From Burkholderiales bacterium (GTDB taxonomy: Bacteria > Pseudomonadota > Gammaproteobacteria > Burkholderiales > JAEUOS01), in NCBI GenBank assembly GCA_947473125.1, contig CANJDH010000047.1:1-35463 (forward strand): 35,463 nucleotides of DNA. The letters are read 5' to 3'. The notes beneath the pieces were generated by a model. The model made no database searches. It was not told where the DNA came from and was given only the letters and a program-made list of their open reading frames with translations. Positions 1 to 7,575 of the stretch are shown piece by piece. The position numbers were made by a program, and so were the translations under genes. Position 1 is the first letter of the stretch; the number at the start of each line of letters is the position of its first letter.

Positions 1-1
1 G

Positions 2-109
2 CCTGACGTGACTGCGCTGCTGCGTGTGTGCGATGTCCATAACGTGCCGCTGGCGACCAATCTGGGGTCGGCTGCGGCATTGATGCGATCCCTCGCCCTG
101 GCTGCCTGA
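2..109 (+). CDS. mgsA: Methylglyoxal synthase, C-terminal fragment (5' end outside window)
   Basis: Only the last 35 codons are present; the gene begins upstream of the window and ends with TGA at 107-109. The visible peptide contains [20 protein letters not shown], which closely follows the C-terminal part of methylglyoxal synthase (DVKALLRLA..NIPVATN in enterobacterial MgsA). That enzyme converts dihydroxyacetone phosphate to methylglyoxal and phosphate in the cytoplasm. The tail after this motif ([14 protein letters not shown]) is shorter than in E. coli MgsA. The call rests on a short match, so a divergent family member remains possible. Confidence 0.72.
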   Translation, partial: PDVTALLRVCDVHNVPLATNLGSAAALMRSLALAA

Positions 110-172
110 GCGGGCCGCCGGGGCCGGCGCGCGCGGGTCAGATACAGCAGCAGAGTGTTCTGCATCACGCTT

Positions 173-205
173 TTGCGTTGCACTTGCGTTGCACTTGCGT
201 TGCAC
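173..205. repeat. 11-bp tandem repeat, three copies
   Basis: The unit TTGCGTTGCAC occurs three times head to tail at 173-183, 184-194 and 195-205 without mismatch, followed by a partial TTG. It lies between the mgsA end and the palindrome at 222-237, in the presumed promoter region of the downstream operon. Its origin by replication slippage is an inference. Confidence 0.9.
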
Positions 206-221
206 TTGACTTGCGCGCACA

Positions 222-237
222 TTAACGTATACATTAA
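222..237. promoter_or_regulatory. Candidate operator: 16-bp palindrome with GTATAC core
   Basis: TTAACGTATACATTAA is self-complementary at all but one symmetric pair of positions (C/A in place of a matched pair). It lies immediately upstream of the first gene of the sugar-acid operon. That operon encodes an FCD-family GntR regulator as its second gene. Several FCD regulators are known to bind short palindromes centred on GTATAC, so autoregulation of the operon from this site is a reasonable inference. No second copy was found in the other intergenic regions of the window. Confidence 0.55.
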
Positions 238-284
238 CGCATCTTTTGATGGCAATGCCCTCCGGGCATCACCCGCTCGCGTTC

Positions 285-1307
285 ATGTCCACAGTCCTCA
301 CTCATCCGATTGCTGCAGTCTCCGTCGCGTCGCTCTCCTGGCGCGGCACGGGGCTGGTGCGTCCCGAATGCGTGCTCGCCACCGCGGCGGGCGACCTCTA
401 TCTCTCGGACTGGCGCGGCGGCGTGGCCCATCTGCGGCCCGACGGCACGCAGGCGCTATATGCGGGCCGCCTGCCGCAAGCTGCGCAGGCAGGTGGTGCC
501 GAGCGCCCCACCCGCCCCAATGGCATTGCCTTGCGCCGCGACGGCAGTTTTCTGCTCGCTGATCTGGGTGAGACGTTGGGCGGCGTCTATGCGCTCGCGC
601 GCGATGGCGCGATACGCGAAGTGCTGACGCGCGTCGACGGTATCGATCTGCCGCCGTCCAACTTTGTGACCGAAGATGCGCAGGGCCGCATGTGGCTCAC
701 CGTCTCCACCCGCTTCAAGCCGCGTGCTCTGGCTTACAACAATCGCATCGCCGATGGCTTTATTGTGCTGATGGATGGCCAGGGTGCGCGCATCGTCGCT
801 GACGGTCTTGGCTTTACCAATGAAGCGCTGGTGTCGCCTGACGGCCAGTGGCTGTACGTCAACGAGACGTATCACAAGAAGATGTCGCGCTTTCCGCTGC
901 GCGCGGACGGATCGCTCGGCACCAAGGAGGTCGTGACCACTTTCGGCCACGGTGCCTTCCCCGATGGCTTTGCGTTTGATTCGGCCGGCGCCGCGTGGGT
1001 CACCTGCGTGATCGGCAACCAGTTGATCCGCGTGACGCGCGATGGCGCGCAGCAGATCGTCTTGCAAGACAGCAACCCCGAGTATGTCGATTGGGTCGAG
1101 GCCGCCTATGCGCGTGAAGAGCTGGGGCGGGGGCACATGGACAAGCCTCACACCACGCAGCTCAAGAACATTTCGAGCATCGCCTTCAGTGGCAGCGACC
1201 TCAAGACCATCACTCTGGGCTGCCTTGCGGGCGACACGATCGCGCAGTTTCGCTTGCCTGATGATCTTGACCTGCGCGGCCATGCTCCCGTGCATTGGTA
1301 CTATTGA
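285..1307 (+). CDS. SMP-30/gluconolactonase/LRE family protein
   Basis: Predicted six-bladed beta-propeller lactonase of the SMP-30/gluconolactonase family, about 340 residues, which is normal for the family. These are cytoplasmic or periplasmic metal-dependent enzymes that open sugar lactones to aldonic acids. Family metal-site motifs are visible: RPECV (Glu28), RPNG (Asn79), GFTNE (Asn179) and FPDGFAFD (Asp227). No clear signal peptide is seen. The start is uncertain: in-frame TTG 246, ATG 249 and ATG 255 are also open and none has a good ribosome binding site. ATG 285 was chosen because homology begins just after it. It is the first gene of the operon and ends 18 bases before the GntR gene, so the substrate is probably a lactone made by one of the dehydrogenases downstream. 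Confidence 0.85.
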   Translation: MSTVLTHPIAAVSVASLSWRGTGLVRPECVLATAAGDLYLSDWRGGVAHLRPDGTQALYAGRLPQAAQAGGAERPTRPNGIALRRDGSFLLADLGETLGGVYALARDGAIREVLTRVDGIDLPPSNFVTEDAQGRMWLTVSTRFKPRALAYNNRIADGFIVLMDGQGARIVADGLGFTNEALVSPDGQWLYVNETYHKKMSRFPLRADGSLGTKEVVTTFGHGAFPDGFAFDSAGAAWVTCVIGNQLIRVTRDGAQQIVLQDSNPEYVDWVEAAYAREELGRGHMDKPHTTQLKNISSIAFSGSDLKTITLGCLAGDTIAQFRLPDDLDLRGHAPVHWYY

Positions 1308-1324
1308 ATTGGCCGGAGAAGCGC

Positions 1325-2011
1325 ATGGAACGGACTTCTAGCGCCGATGGTGGCCGAGAATCCTTGGTGGACAAGGCTTACAGGGAAATACGCCAGCGCA
1401 TTCTGGACAATGTCTACCCGGCCGGGCATCGCGCGCTCGAGCAGGAATACGCTGACGAGCTCGGCCTGTCGCGCACACCGGTGCGCGAGGCGCTGCTCAA
1501 GCTGCAGTCCGAGGGCCTGGTCGAAGTGATGCCGCGCCACGGCGCACGGGTGCTGCCGGTATCGCCCGATGACATGCGCGACATCTACGAGATGTTGACA
1601 GCGATCGAGCCGATGGCTGCTGAACTGGTCGCGCGCAAGAAGCTGCCAGCAGCTGATCTCAAGCCGCTGATCGACGCATCGCGCGACATGACTGCCGCAC
1701 TCAAACATGATGACCTCGATGCCTGGGCGAGCGCCGACGAGCGCTACCACCGGCTGCTGATCGCGCTGGCCGGCAATCGCCTGCTGGCCGAAACGGTGCA
1801 GGGCCTGTGGGACCGCGCCCACCGCGCGCGCATGGTCACGCTGCGCCTGCGCCCGCGCCCGGTCAACTCGACGCGCGAGCACAACGCCATCGTGGACGCG
1901 ATTCGCACCGGTGATGCCAAAGAGGCGGCGCGCCTCTACCGTCACCACCGCGAGCGCGGCAGCAGCGAACTGCTGGCCCTGCTCGAAAAAGCGCGCATCA
2001 GCTCCCTTTAA
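1325..2011 (+). CDS. GntR-family transcriptional regulator, FCD subfamily
   Basis: 228-residue regulator with an N-terminal winged helix-turn-helix (residues 13-80, including LSRTPVREAL at 48-57, the GntR recognition helix signature) and a C-terminal all-helical FCD ligand-binding domain (about 85-225). The FCD metal-binding set can be read as Asp138, His142, His186 and His207 or His208. Such proteins are usually repressors released by an organic acid or sugar acid. ATG 1325 was chosen because GGAGA at 1315-1319 lies 5 bases upstream, although the frame is open from 1295. It lies inside the catabolic operon between the lactonase and dehydrogenase genes, and the palindrome at 222-237 is its likely target. 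Confidence 0.92.
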   Translation: MERTSSADGGRESLVDKAYREIRQRILDNVYPAGHRALEQEYADELGLSRTPVREALLKLQSEGLVEVMPRHGARVLPVSPDDMRDIYEMLTAIEPMAAELVARKKLPAADLKPLIDASRDMTAALKHDDLDAWASADERYHRLLIALAGNRLLAETVQGLWDRAHRARMVTLRLRPRPVNSTREHNAIVDAIRTGDAKEAARLYRHHRERGSSELLALLEKARISSL

Positions 2012-2045
2012 CTTTTTGCCTGACATTCAACCTCTGGAAGCTTTC

Positions 2046-3143
2046 ATGAAGAACGATTGCAACATCGTAGTACTCCCCGGCGACGGCATCGGCGTCGAAG
2101 TGATTGACGCCACCCTTGCCGTGCTCGACCGCGTGCAGGCGCGCCACGGCTTCAAGCTGCACTATGACCGCCGCCCCGGCGGCGCGCATCATTACAAAGA
2201 CACCGGCAACGCCTTTCCCGACAGCTCCATGCAGGCTTGCCAAAAGTCTGATGCGATCCTGTTCGGCGCCATGGGCTGGCCCGAGATCCGCTATCCCGAC
2301 GGCACCGAGATAGCGCCGCAACTCGACATCCGCGTACATCTCGATCTGTACGCCGGCGTGCGGCCGATCCGCGCGATTCCCGGCTTGCCGCTGCCGCTGG
2401 CGTCGCCGCGTGCCAAAGACATCGACTTCGTGATCGTGCGTGAGTCAACCGAAGGCTGGTTTTTTGCGCGCGGGCGCGGCACCAAGCGCAAAACGGCAAG
2501 CGGCGACGAAGCGGTGTACGACACCTGCGAGATCAGCCGCAAGGGGTGCGAGCGCCTGTTCGACTTTTCGTTCCGCCTCGCCGAAGCACGCAAGAAGCGC
2601 AACCCGAAAAAAGGCAAGGTCACCTGCATCGACAAATCCAACGTGTTCCTCGGCATGGCCTTCATGAACCAGGTGTTTCATGAGCGCGCCAAGCTGTTTC
2701 CGGCGATTACTGCCGACCACTGCTACATCGACGCATTCAGCCTCAACATGATCCGCAAGCCCTGGGACTACGACGTCTGTCCGATGGAAAACCAGTTCGG
2801 CGACATCACCTCCGACCTTGGCGCCGGCCTGATCTGCGGCATGGGCTACGCGCCCTCGGCCGACCTGGGCGACAACCACGGCGTGTTCCAGCCCTCGCAC
2901 GGCAGCGCCCCCGACATTGCCGGCAAGGGCATCGCCAATCCGACCGCGACGATCCTTTCGGCCGCGATGATGCTCGAATGGTTGGGTGAGCGCCATCAGG
3001 AGGCGCGCCTCACTAACGCCGCGCAGGCGCTGCAGGATGCGGTGGACAGCGTGTTTGCCGCAGGGCGCGTCAAACCAGCCGACATCGGCGGCAACGACGG
3101 CACCGGCGCCGTCACGCGCGCCGTGATCGAGGCGCTCGGCTAA
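2046..3143 (+). CDS. Isocitrate/isopropylmalate/tartrate dehydrogenase family protein
   Basis: 365-residue cytoplasmic NAD(P)-dependent beta-decarboxylating dehydrogenase. Family landmarks are the N-terminal [11 protein letters not shown] (9-19), substrate-binding Arg around 106 (GVRPIR), catalytic Lys197 (DKSNVF), and metal-binding Asp229, Asp253 and Asp257 in [10 protein letters not shown] and [15 protein letters not shown]. These enzymes oxidise and often decarboxylate 2-hydroxy acids such as isopropylmalate, isocitrate, tartrate or malate. Lack of leu genes and the TRAP/lactonase context favour a catabolic tartrate-dehydrogenase-like role over leucine synthesis, but substrate cannot be read from sequence. 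ATG 2046 follows GGAAG at 2036-2040. It ends 2 bases before the next start, implying coupled translation. Confidence 0.88.
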   Translation: MKNDCNIVVLPGDGIGVEVIDATLAVLDRVQARHGFKLHYDRRPGGAHHYKDTGNAFPDSSMQACQKSDAILFGAMGWPEIRYPDGTEIAPQLDIRVHLDLYAGVRPIRAIPGLPLPLASPRAKDIDFVIVRESTEGWFFARGRGTKRKTASGDEAVYDTCEISRKGCERLFDFSFRLAEARKKRNPKKGKVTCIDKSNVFLGMAFMNQVFHERAKLFPAITADHCYIDAFSLNMIRKPWDYDVCPMENQFGDITSDLGAGLICGMGYAPSADLGDNHGVFQPSHGSAPDIAGKGIANPTATILSAAMMLEWLGERHQEARLTNAAQALQDAVDSVFAAGRVKPADIGGNDGTGAVTRAVIEALG

Positions 3144-3145
3144 GC

Positions 3146-4234
3146 ATGGCCAAGCGCCTGCGCATCGGCGTGGTCGGCGCCGGTTACTTCAGCCAGTTCC
3201 ATGTGGAAGCATGGACCGGCCTCGCCGCAACCGGCGAAATCGCAGAGGTCGCGCTGTGCGACCGCGACACGGCTCGCGCGAACGCACTCGCCAACCGGTT
3301 TGGCGTCAAGCAGGTGTTCGACGATGCAGAGCGCATGATCGAGCTCTTCGCGCCCGATCTGGTCGACATCGTCACGCCGCCCGACACGCACCTGGCGCTG
3401 GTTGAACTCGCCTGCCGCAAGGGCTTGCCGATGGTGTGCCAGAAGGCGCTGGCACCAACGCTTACCGAAGCGGAACGCATTGTCGCCTGTGCCGAAACGG
3501 CAAACCTGCCGCTGATCGTGCACGAGAACTTCCGCTTCTCGCCGTGGTACCGCGAAATGCGCCGCCTGATCGATGCCGGCCACCTGGGCGCCCTGCATTC
3601 GGCCGCGTTCCGCCTGCGCCCCGGCGACGGCCAGGGCCCGGCGGCGTACCTGGAGCGCCAACCCTATTTCCAGCAGATGCCGCGCTTGCTGGTGTATGAA
3701 ACCGCGATCCATTTCATCGACACCTTCCGCTACCTGATGGGCGAAGTGCAAGCCGTCACCGCGCGGCTGCGCCGCATCAACCCCTCAGTCAAGGGTGAAG
3801 ACGCCGGCTACATCATTTTCGAATTTGCGTCAGGGTCGACCGGCCTGTTCGACGGCAACCGCCTCAACGACCACGTGAGTGACAACCCGCGCCGCACCAT
3901 GGGCGAGATGTGGCTCGAAGGTTCGGCAGGCGTACTGCGCCTCGATGGCGCCGCGCGCCTGTGGTGGAAGCCGCACCAGCGTGACGAAGTCGAGCACGCC
4001 TACGACAAGGGGCCAGCCACCTTCGCCGGCGGCGCCGTGGTGAATCTGAACCGGCACGTCGCGCGCTTTTTGCGCGGCGAAGGCGAAGCGGAGAACACCG
4101 GTCGCAGCTATCTGGAGAACATCCGCATCCAGGACGCCGTGTATCGCTCGCACGACACCGGCAGGCGCATTGAATTGGCTTCATCGGGAGCGGCCAGTGC
4201 GGCGGATCCCCCACTCAAGGCAGTTGCAGGTTAA
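3146..4234 (+). CDS. Gfo/Idh/MocA family oxidoreductase
   Basis: 362-residue NAD(P)-dependent dehydrogenase. The N-terminal Rossmann fold carries IGVVGAGYFSQFH (7-19). The usual EKP motif is replaced by QKALAP, with Lys100 kept. The C-terminal alpha/beta domain contains YETAIHFIDTFRYL with His189 and Asp192, which match the conserved catalytic helix of the family. Members oxidise sugars, inositols or sugar derivatives. It begins 2 bases after the upstream dehydrogenase stop and lies 37 bases before the TRAP binding protein gene, so it is clearly operonic. Together with the lactonase it suggests an oxidation-to-lactone-to-acid route, but the actual sugar is unknown. Confidence 0.88.
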   Translation: MAKRLRIGVVGAGYFSQFHVEAWTGLAATGEIAEVALCDRDTARANALANRFGVKQVFDDAERMIELFAPDLVDIVTPPDTHLALVELACRKGLPMVCQKALAPTLTEAERIVACAETANLPLIVHENFRFSPWYREMRRLIDAGHLGALHSAAFRLRPGDGQGPAAYLERQPYFQQMPRLLVYETAIHFIDTFRYLMGEVQAVTARLRRINPSVKGEDAGYIIFEFASGSTGLFDGNRLNDHVSDNPRRTMGEMWLEGSAGVLRLDGAARLWWKPHQRDEVEHAYDKGPATFAGGAVVNLNRHVARFLRGEGEAENTGRSYLENIRIQDAVYRSHDTGRRIELASSGAASAADPPLKAVAG

Positions 4235-4271
4235 CCCGCAGTCGCGTCATTCTTTTCTAGGAGACAACAAC

Positions 4272-5291
4272 ATGCATACCCAAAAACGTACCACCCTCAA
4301 GGCGGCGCTGCTCGGCGCCACGCTCGCCGCAGCACTCGGCATGGGCAGCCTGCAAGCGCAGACCGTGCTCAAGTTCAGCCATACCGACCAACCCGGCGGC
4401 GCGCGCAATGCGGCGGCGCTGCTGTTCGCCAAGAGCGTCGAAAGCTATACGCAGGGGCGCTACAAGGTGCAGGTGTATCCGGCCGGGCAAATTGCCAACG
4501 ACCCGAAAGCGGTCGAACAACTGCAGCTGGGCGGCATCGATTTCACCGTGTCGGGTACCGGTACCTACGCCACGCACATCCCGACCCTCAACCTGACGGC
4601 CTTGCCCTACCTGGTCGAATCGTATGGCCAGGGCTGGAAGCTGTACGACGAATCAAAGTGGCTCAAGGCGCAGTTCGACAAGGGCCCGGAAAAGGGCTTT
4701 CGCATCCTCGCCACCTGGGAGGCCGGGTTTCGCAGCATGACCACGCGCGACCCGCTGAACTCGCCGGCCGACGCCAAGGGCAAGAAGCTGCGCACCTTCC
4801 CGAACGAAATGATGCGCTGGACCCTTGAAGCGATGGGCTTCGGCATCCAGATCATGCCGCTGCCCGAGGTCTACCTGGCGATCCAGCAGGGGGCAGTGGC
4901 GGGGCAGGAAAACCCGATCGATACGATTTTCGCCAACAAGTTTTATGAAGTCGCGAAGAACGTGACGCTGACGCAACACGTGTACAGCCCGATCCCGCTC
5001 GCGGTGTCAGAGAAAACCTGGCAGAAGATTGCACCCGCCGATCGCGCGGCCATTACCCGGGCAGCGCAGGAAATCGCCCAATGGATTCGCAAGGAGATTG
5101 CCGCCAACGATGACCGCCAGCTGGCTGAAATGAAAGCCAAGGGCGCGACCATCGCGCAACCGCCGGTCGGCCCGTTCCGTGAGGCAGTGCAGCCGGTGTA
5201 TGCCAAAGCCAAGGAGAAATACGGCGCCGATGTCGAAGTTTTCCTCGCTGACGCTGCTGCCGTGCGCAAGGCCGTGCCGTCCAAAAAGTAA
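4272..5291 (+). CDS. dctP: TRAP transporter substrate-binding protein, DctP family
   Basis: 339-residue periplasmic binding protein with a Sec signal peptide (basic start MHTQKR, hydrophobic LKAALLGATLAAALGMG, cleavage near LQAQ/T at about 28-30). The mature part shows DctP-family features: LKFSHTDQPGG at the start, KGKKLRTFPN with the ligand-binding Arg, and QQGAVAGQENPIDTI, the family hallmark. It delivers a carboxylate-bearing substrate to the DctQM permease, which uses the sodium or proton gradient. ATG 4272 was chosen because TAGGAG at 4257-4262 precedes it and because the signal peptide starts here; the frame is open further upstream. A strong intercistronic hairpin follows the stop codon. 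Confidence 0.93.
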   Translation: MHTQKRTTLKAALLGATLAAALGMGSLQAQTVLKFSHTDQPGGARNAAALLFAKSVESYTQGRYKVQVYPAGQIANDPKAVEQLQLGGIDFTVSGTGTYATHIPTLNLTALPYLVESYGQGWKLYDESKWLKAQFDKGPEKGFRILATWEAGFRSMTTRDPLNSPADAKGKKLRTFPNEMMRWTLEAMGFGIQIMPLPEVYLAIQQGAVAGQENPIDTIFANKFYEVAKNVTLTQHVYSPIPLAVSEKTWQKIAPADRAAITRAAQEIAQWIRKEIAANDDRQLAEMKAKGATIAQPPVGPFREAVQPVYAKAKEKYGADVEVFLADAAAVRKAVPSKK

Positions 5292-5295
5292 GCAC

Positions 5296-5348
5296 CATGG
5301 AAAGGGGCGCGCGGGCTATCACTGAGCGCCCTCTCCCCCTGTTCCATG
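5296..5348 (+). promoter_or_regulatory. Intercistronic stem-loop between dctP and dctQ
   Basis: CATGGAA at 5296-5302 is exactly complementary to TTCCATG at 5342-5348, and inside it GGGCGC (5305-5310) pairs with GCGCCC (5326-5331). The structure fills most of the 65-base gap between the binding-protein and permease genes. It has no T-run, so it is unlikely to be a full terminator. Such structures often protect the upstream binding-protein mRNA and lower permease expression; that role here is inferred. Confidence 0.55.
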
Positions 5349-5356
5349 CCCTCTGA

Positions 5357-5887
5357 ATGGCGCTAGAAAACACGATGTCTTTTCTCCCTCAAGTACCCAA
5401 CTCGCCCGCGCCGATCCGCATCGTCGGGTCGGCGGTCGACTGGACCATCGTCGGCATGGGCACGATCATGATCCTGCTGGTGTTCACCAACGTATTGACC
5501 CATCTGTTCGGCAAGGACATCGCCTGGACCACCGAGTTTTGCGAGCTGTTGATGGTGTGGGTGACGTTCCTGGGCGGCGCGGCCGCCGCACGGCGCGGCG
5601 CGCACATGTCGATCACCGAGTTCCTCGACAAGCTCAATGACGCGCAGCGACGCGCCGCCGACGCCGCCATCCAGCTGTTTGCCATCGGCGTGCTCGGTCT
5701 GCTGGTGATCTATGGCTGGAAGGTGACGGTGGCCGGCTGGAACAACGAGCTCACCGTGCTCGGCTGGCCGATGTCGGCGCAGAACAGCGCGCTGCCGGTC
5801 GCCTCCTTGCTGACCATGCTGTTCGCGGCCTGGGATCTGGTGTTGATCTTTCAGGGAAAGTCGCGCATCGAGCGTTACGGCGAGTAG
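5357..5887 (+). CDS. dctQ: TRAP transporter small permease, DctQ family
   Basis: 176-residue inner-membrane protein with four hydrophobic segments (about 30-50, 65-85, 108-128 and 145-165), the normal size and topology for the DctQ subunit of TRAP transporters. The segment WTTEFCELLMVWVTFLGGA followed by a positively charged RRGAHMSI loop is typical of the family. It pairs with DctM to form the permease. Two starts are possible, ATG 5357 and ATG 5375; neither has a convincing ribosome binding site, and the first is given. It is separated from dctM by 20 bases. Confidence 0.88.
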   Translation: MALENTMSFLPQVPNSPAPIRIVGSAVDWTIVGMGTIMILLVFTNVLTHLFGKDIAWTTEFCELLMVWVTFLGGAAAARRGAHMSITEFLDKLNDAQRRAADAAIQLFAIGVLGLLVIYGWKVTVAGWNNELTVLGWPMSAQNSALPVASLLTMLFAAWDLVLIFQGKSRIERYGE

Positions 5888-5907
5888 ACCAAGCGGAACC
5901 CACATCC

Positions 5908-7191
5908 ATGTTCGCACTGCAATTGTTCGGTTTCTTTTTTTTGATTGCGCTGGCCGGCATTCCGCTGGTGTACGCGCTGCTCGCCACCACGGTCGGCATG
6001 ATCTGGGTCAAGAGCCTGACGCACCCGCTGGAAACGATTTTTCTGTCCTACATCGGCGGCGTCGAGCCCTTCATCCTGATCGCAGTGCCGCTGTTTGTCT
6101 TCGCCGGCGAGTTGCTCTCGCACGGCGGCGTCGGCAAGCGCATCGTCGATTTTGCCAAGGTGTTGTTCGGCTTTTTGCCCGGCGGGCTGGGCATCGTGAC
6201 GGTGATGTCGTGCCTGATGTTCGGCGGCGTATCGGGCTCGGCGATTGCCGACACCGCCGCCATCGGCTCATTGATCATCCCGGCGATGGTGCAGCGCGGC
6301 TATTCGCGCGCGTTTGCCGCCGCCTTGCTCGCGACGGCCGGCACACTTGCGCTGTTGATGCCGCTGTCGATCCCGTTCCTGGTCTATGCGTTTGTGGCCG
6401 GCGTCTCGATGAAGGAAATGTCGGTGGCCGGTCTGATACCGGCGATCATTTCCGCACTGGCGCTGATCGTGGTGTGCGTCTGGTACGGCAAATCATCCGG
6501 TTGCGACAACGGCACGGCGCGCTCGACGGGACGTGAAATCTGGGTCAGCTTGCAGGCCGCCGGCCCGGCGCTACTGATGCCGATCATCATCGTCGGCGGC
6601 ATCTGGACCGGCTATTTCACCCCCACCGAGGCTGCTGCGGTGGCGGTCGTGTATGGCCTGGTGGTGTCGCTGTTCTATTACGGCGACCTGTCGTGGCGCT
6701 CGATCCCGGCGCTGCTGCTCAAGTCGTTCCAGACCAGCGCCACCGTGATGGTAGTGATCGGCGCCACCGGTTGCCTTGCCTGGCTGATCACGGTGGAGCA
6801 GGTGCCGGCGCAAATGGGCGCCTGGGTCGAGAGCGTGGCGCACCAGCAGTGGGTGTTTCTGTTGCTGGTCAACATTGCCTTGTTTCTGCTCGGCATCTTC
6901 ATCGAGCCGCTGCCGGCGATGATGCTGACGGTGCCGCTGTTCCTGCCGCTGGCCAAGATTTTCGGCGTGGACCTGGTGCACCTGGGCGTCGTAATGACCG
7001 CGAACCTGGCCATCGCGCTCTACACGCCGCCGGTAGGCGGCACCCTGTTTGTCGCCGCCAAGCTGGCCGGCGCCGGGATCGGCGAAATTACCCGACAATT
7101 GATCCCCATGATGGCCGCGACCTTCCTGGTCGTGATCCTGATTACCTACATCCCGGCGCTGCCGATGGCGCTGGTCTGGCTGTTGCGCTGA
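5908..7191 (+). CDS. dctM: TRAP transporter large permease, DctM family
   Basis: 427-residue polytopic inner-membrane protein with about 11-12 hydrophobic segments, full length for DctM. The segments GGVEPFILIAVPLFVFAGEL and FGGVSGSAIADTAAIGS match conserved DctM regions, the latter being the first of the pseudo-repeated hairpin regions. The second corresponding region is NLAIALYTPPVGGTLF. DctM is the ion-coupled transport channel that accepts substrate from DctP. It ends 46 bases before the ABM protein gene, which looks co-transcribed. Substrate is likely the sugar acid or organic acid handled by the enzymes upstream. Confidence 0.93.
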   Translation: MFALQLFGFFFLIALAGIPLVYALLATTVGMIWVKSLTHPLETIFLSYIGGVEPFILIAVPLFVFAGELLSHGGVGKRIVDFAKVLFGFLPGGLGIVTVMSCLMFGGVSGSAIADTAAIGSLIIPAMVQRGYSRAFAAALLATAGTLALLMPLSIPFLVYAFVAGVSMKEMSVAGLIPAIISALALIVVCVWYGKSSGCDNGTARSTGREIWVSLQAAGPALLMPIIIVGGIWTGYFTPTEAAAVAVVYGLVVSLFYYGDLSWRSIPALLLKSFQTSATVMVVIGATGCLAWLITVEQVPAQMGAWVESVAHQQWVFLLLVNIALFLLGIFIEPLPAMMLTVPLFLPLAKIFGVDLVHLGVVMTANLAIALYTPPVGGTLFVAAKLAGAGIGEITRQLIPMMAATFLVVILITYIPALPMALVWLLR

Positions 7192-7237
7192 CGTTTATTG
7201 CGCTAGCGTTTATTGCACTGCCTCGAAAGGAATCTCC

Positions 7238-7528
7238 ATGTACGTCGTGATTGTCGATTTCAAGCTCAAGCCGGAGCATGCCGCCGCGTTTCATGCATCC
7301 ATCACCGCCAATGCGCGTGCTTCGGTGGCCGATGAACCAGGTTGCCGCCAATTTGACGTTTGCGTCGACCCGAAAGACCGTACCAGCATCTTCCTGTACG
7401 AAATCTATGATGACCGGGCGGCGTTTGAGGCGCACTTGAAGACGCCCCATTTTGCGGTGTTCGACAAGGAGTCCGTGCCGTGGGTAGCGAACAAGACGGC
7501 GCGCATGCTGGAGCGCATCTGCCCCTGA
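7238..7528 (+). CDS. Putative quinol monooxygenase / ABM-domain protein (YgiN-like)
   Basis: 96-residue cytoplasmic protein of the antibiotic biosynthesis monooxygenase (ABM) dimeric alpha/beta-barrel fold. Typical features are the N-terminal VIVDFKLKPEHAAAFHASI, the central EPGCRQFDVCVDP, and FLYEIYDDRAAFEAHLKTPH with the conserved His. Such proteins act as small cofactor-free oxygenases, isomerases or stress proteins and are often attached to catabolic operons. ATG 7238 follows AAAGGAA. Just upstream, the decamer CGTTTATTGC occurs at 7192-7201 and again at 7207-7216. It is the last gene of the TRAP operon and is followed by a GC-rich hairpin. The exact substrate is unknown. Confidence 0.85.
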   Translation: MYVVIVDFKLKPEHAAAFHASITANARASVADEPGCRQFDVCVDPKDRTSIFLYEIYDDRAAFEAHLKTPHFAVFDKESVPWVANKTARMLERICP

Positions 7529-7536
7529 TGTTTTCG

Positions 7537-7562
7537 CAGCCTGCCGGCCCGAGGCCGGGCTG
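7537..7562. terminator. Candidate bidirectional terminator hairpin
   Basis: CCGGCC (7544-7549) and GGCCGG (7553-7558) form a GC-rich stem with a 3-base loop, extended outward by CAGCC (7537-7541) and GGCTG (7558-7562). It sits between the converging ends of the ABM gene and the esterase gene. TTTT is present on the left side (7531-7534), which would follow the stem for the minus-strand transcript as AAAA in the plus strand reading, but there is no T-run to the right. Factor-independent activity is therefore uncertain. Confidence 0.45.
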
Positions 7563-7575
7563 ACGCGTCGCGTCG

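Noticed and set aside
4170-4271. Longer DctP start overlapping the oxidoreductase gene
   Set aside because: The ribosome binding site and signal peptide both place the start at 4272.
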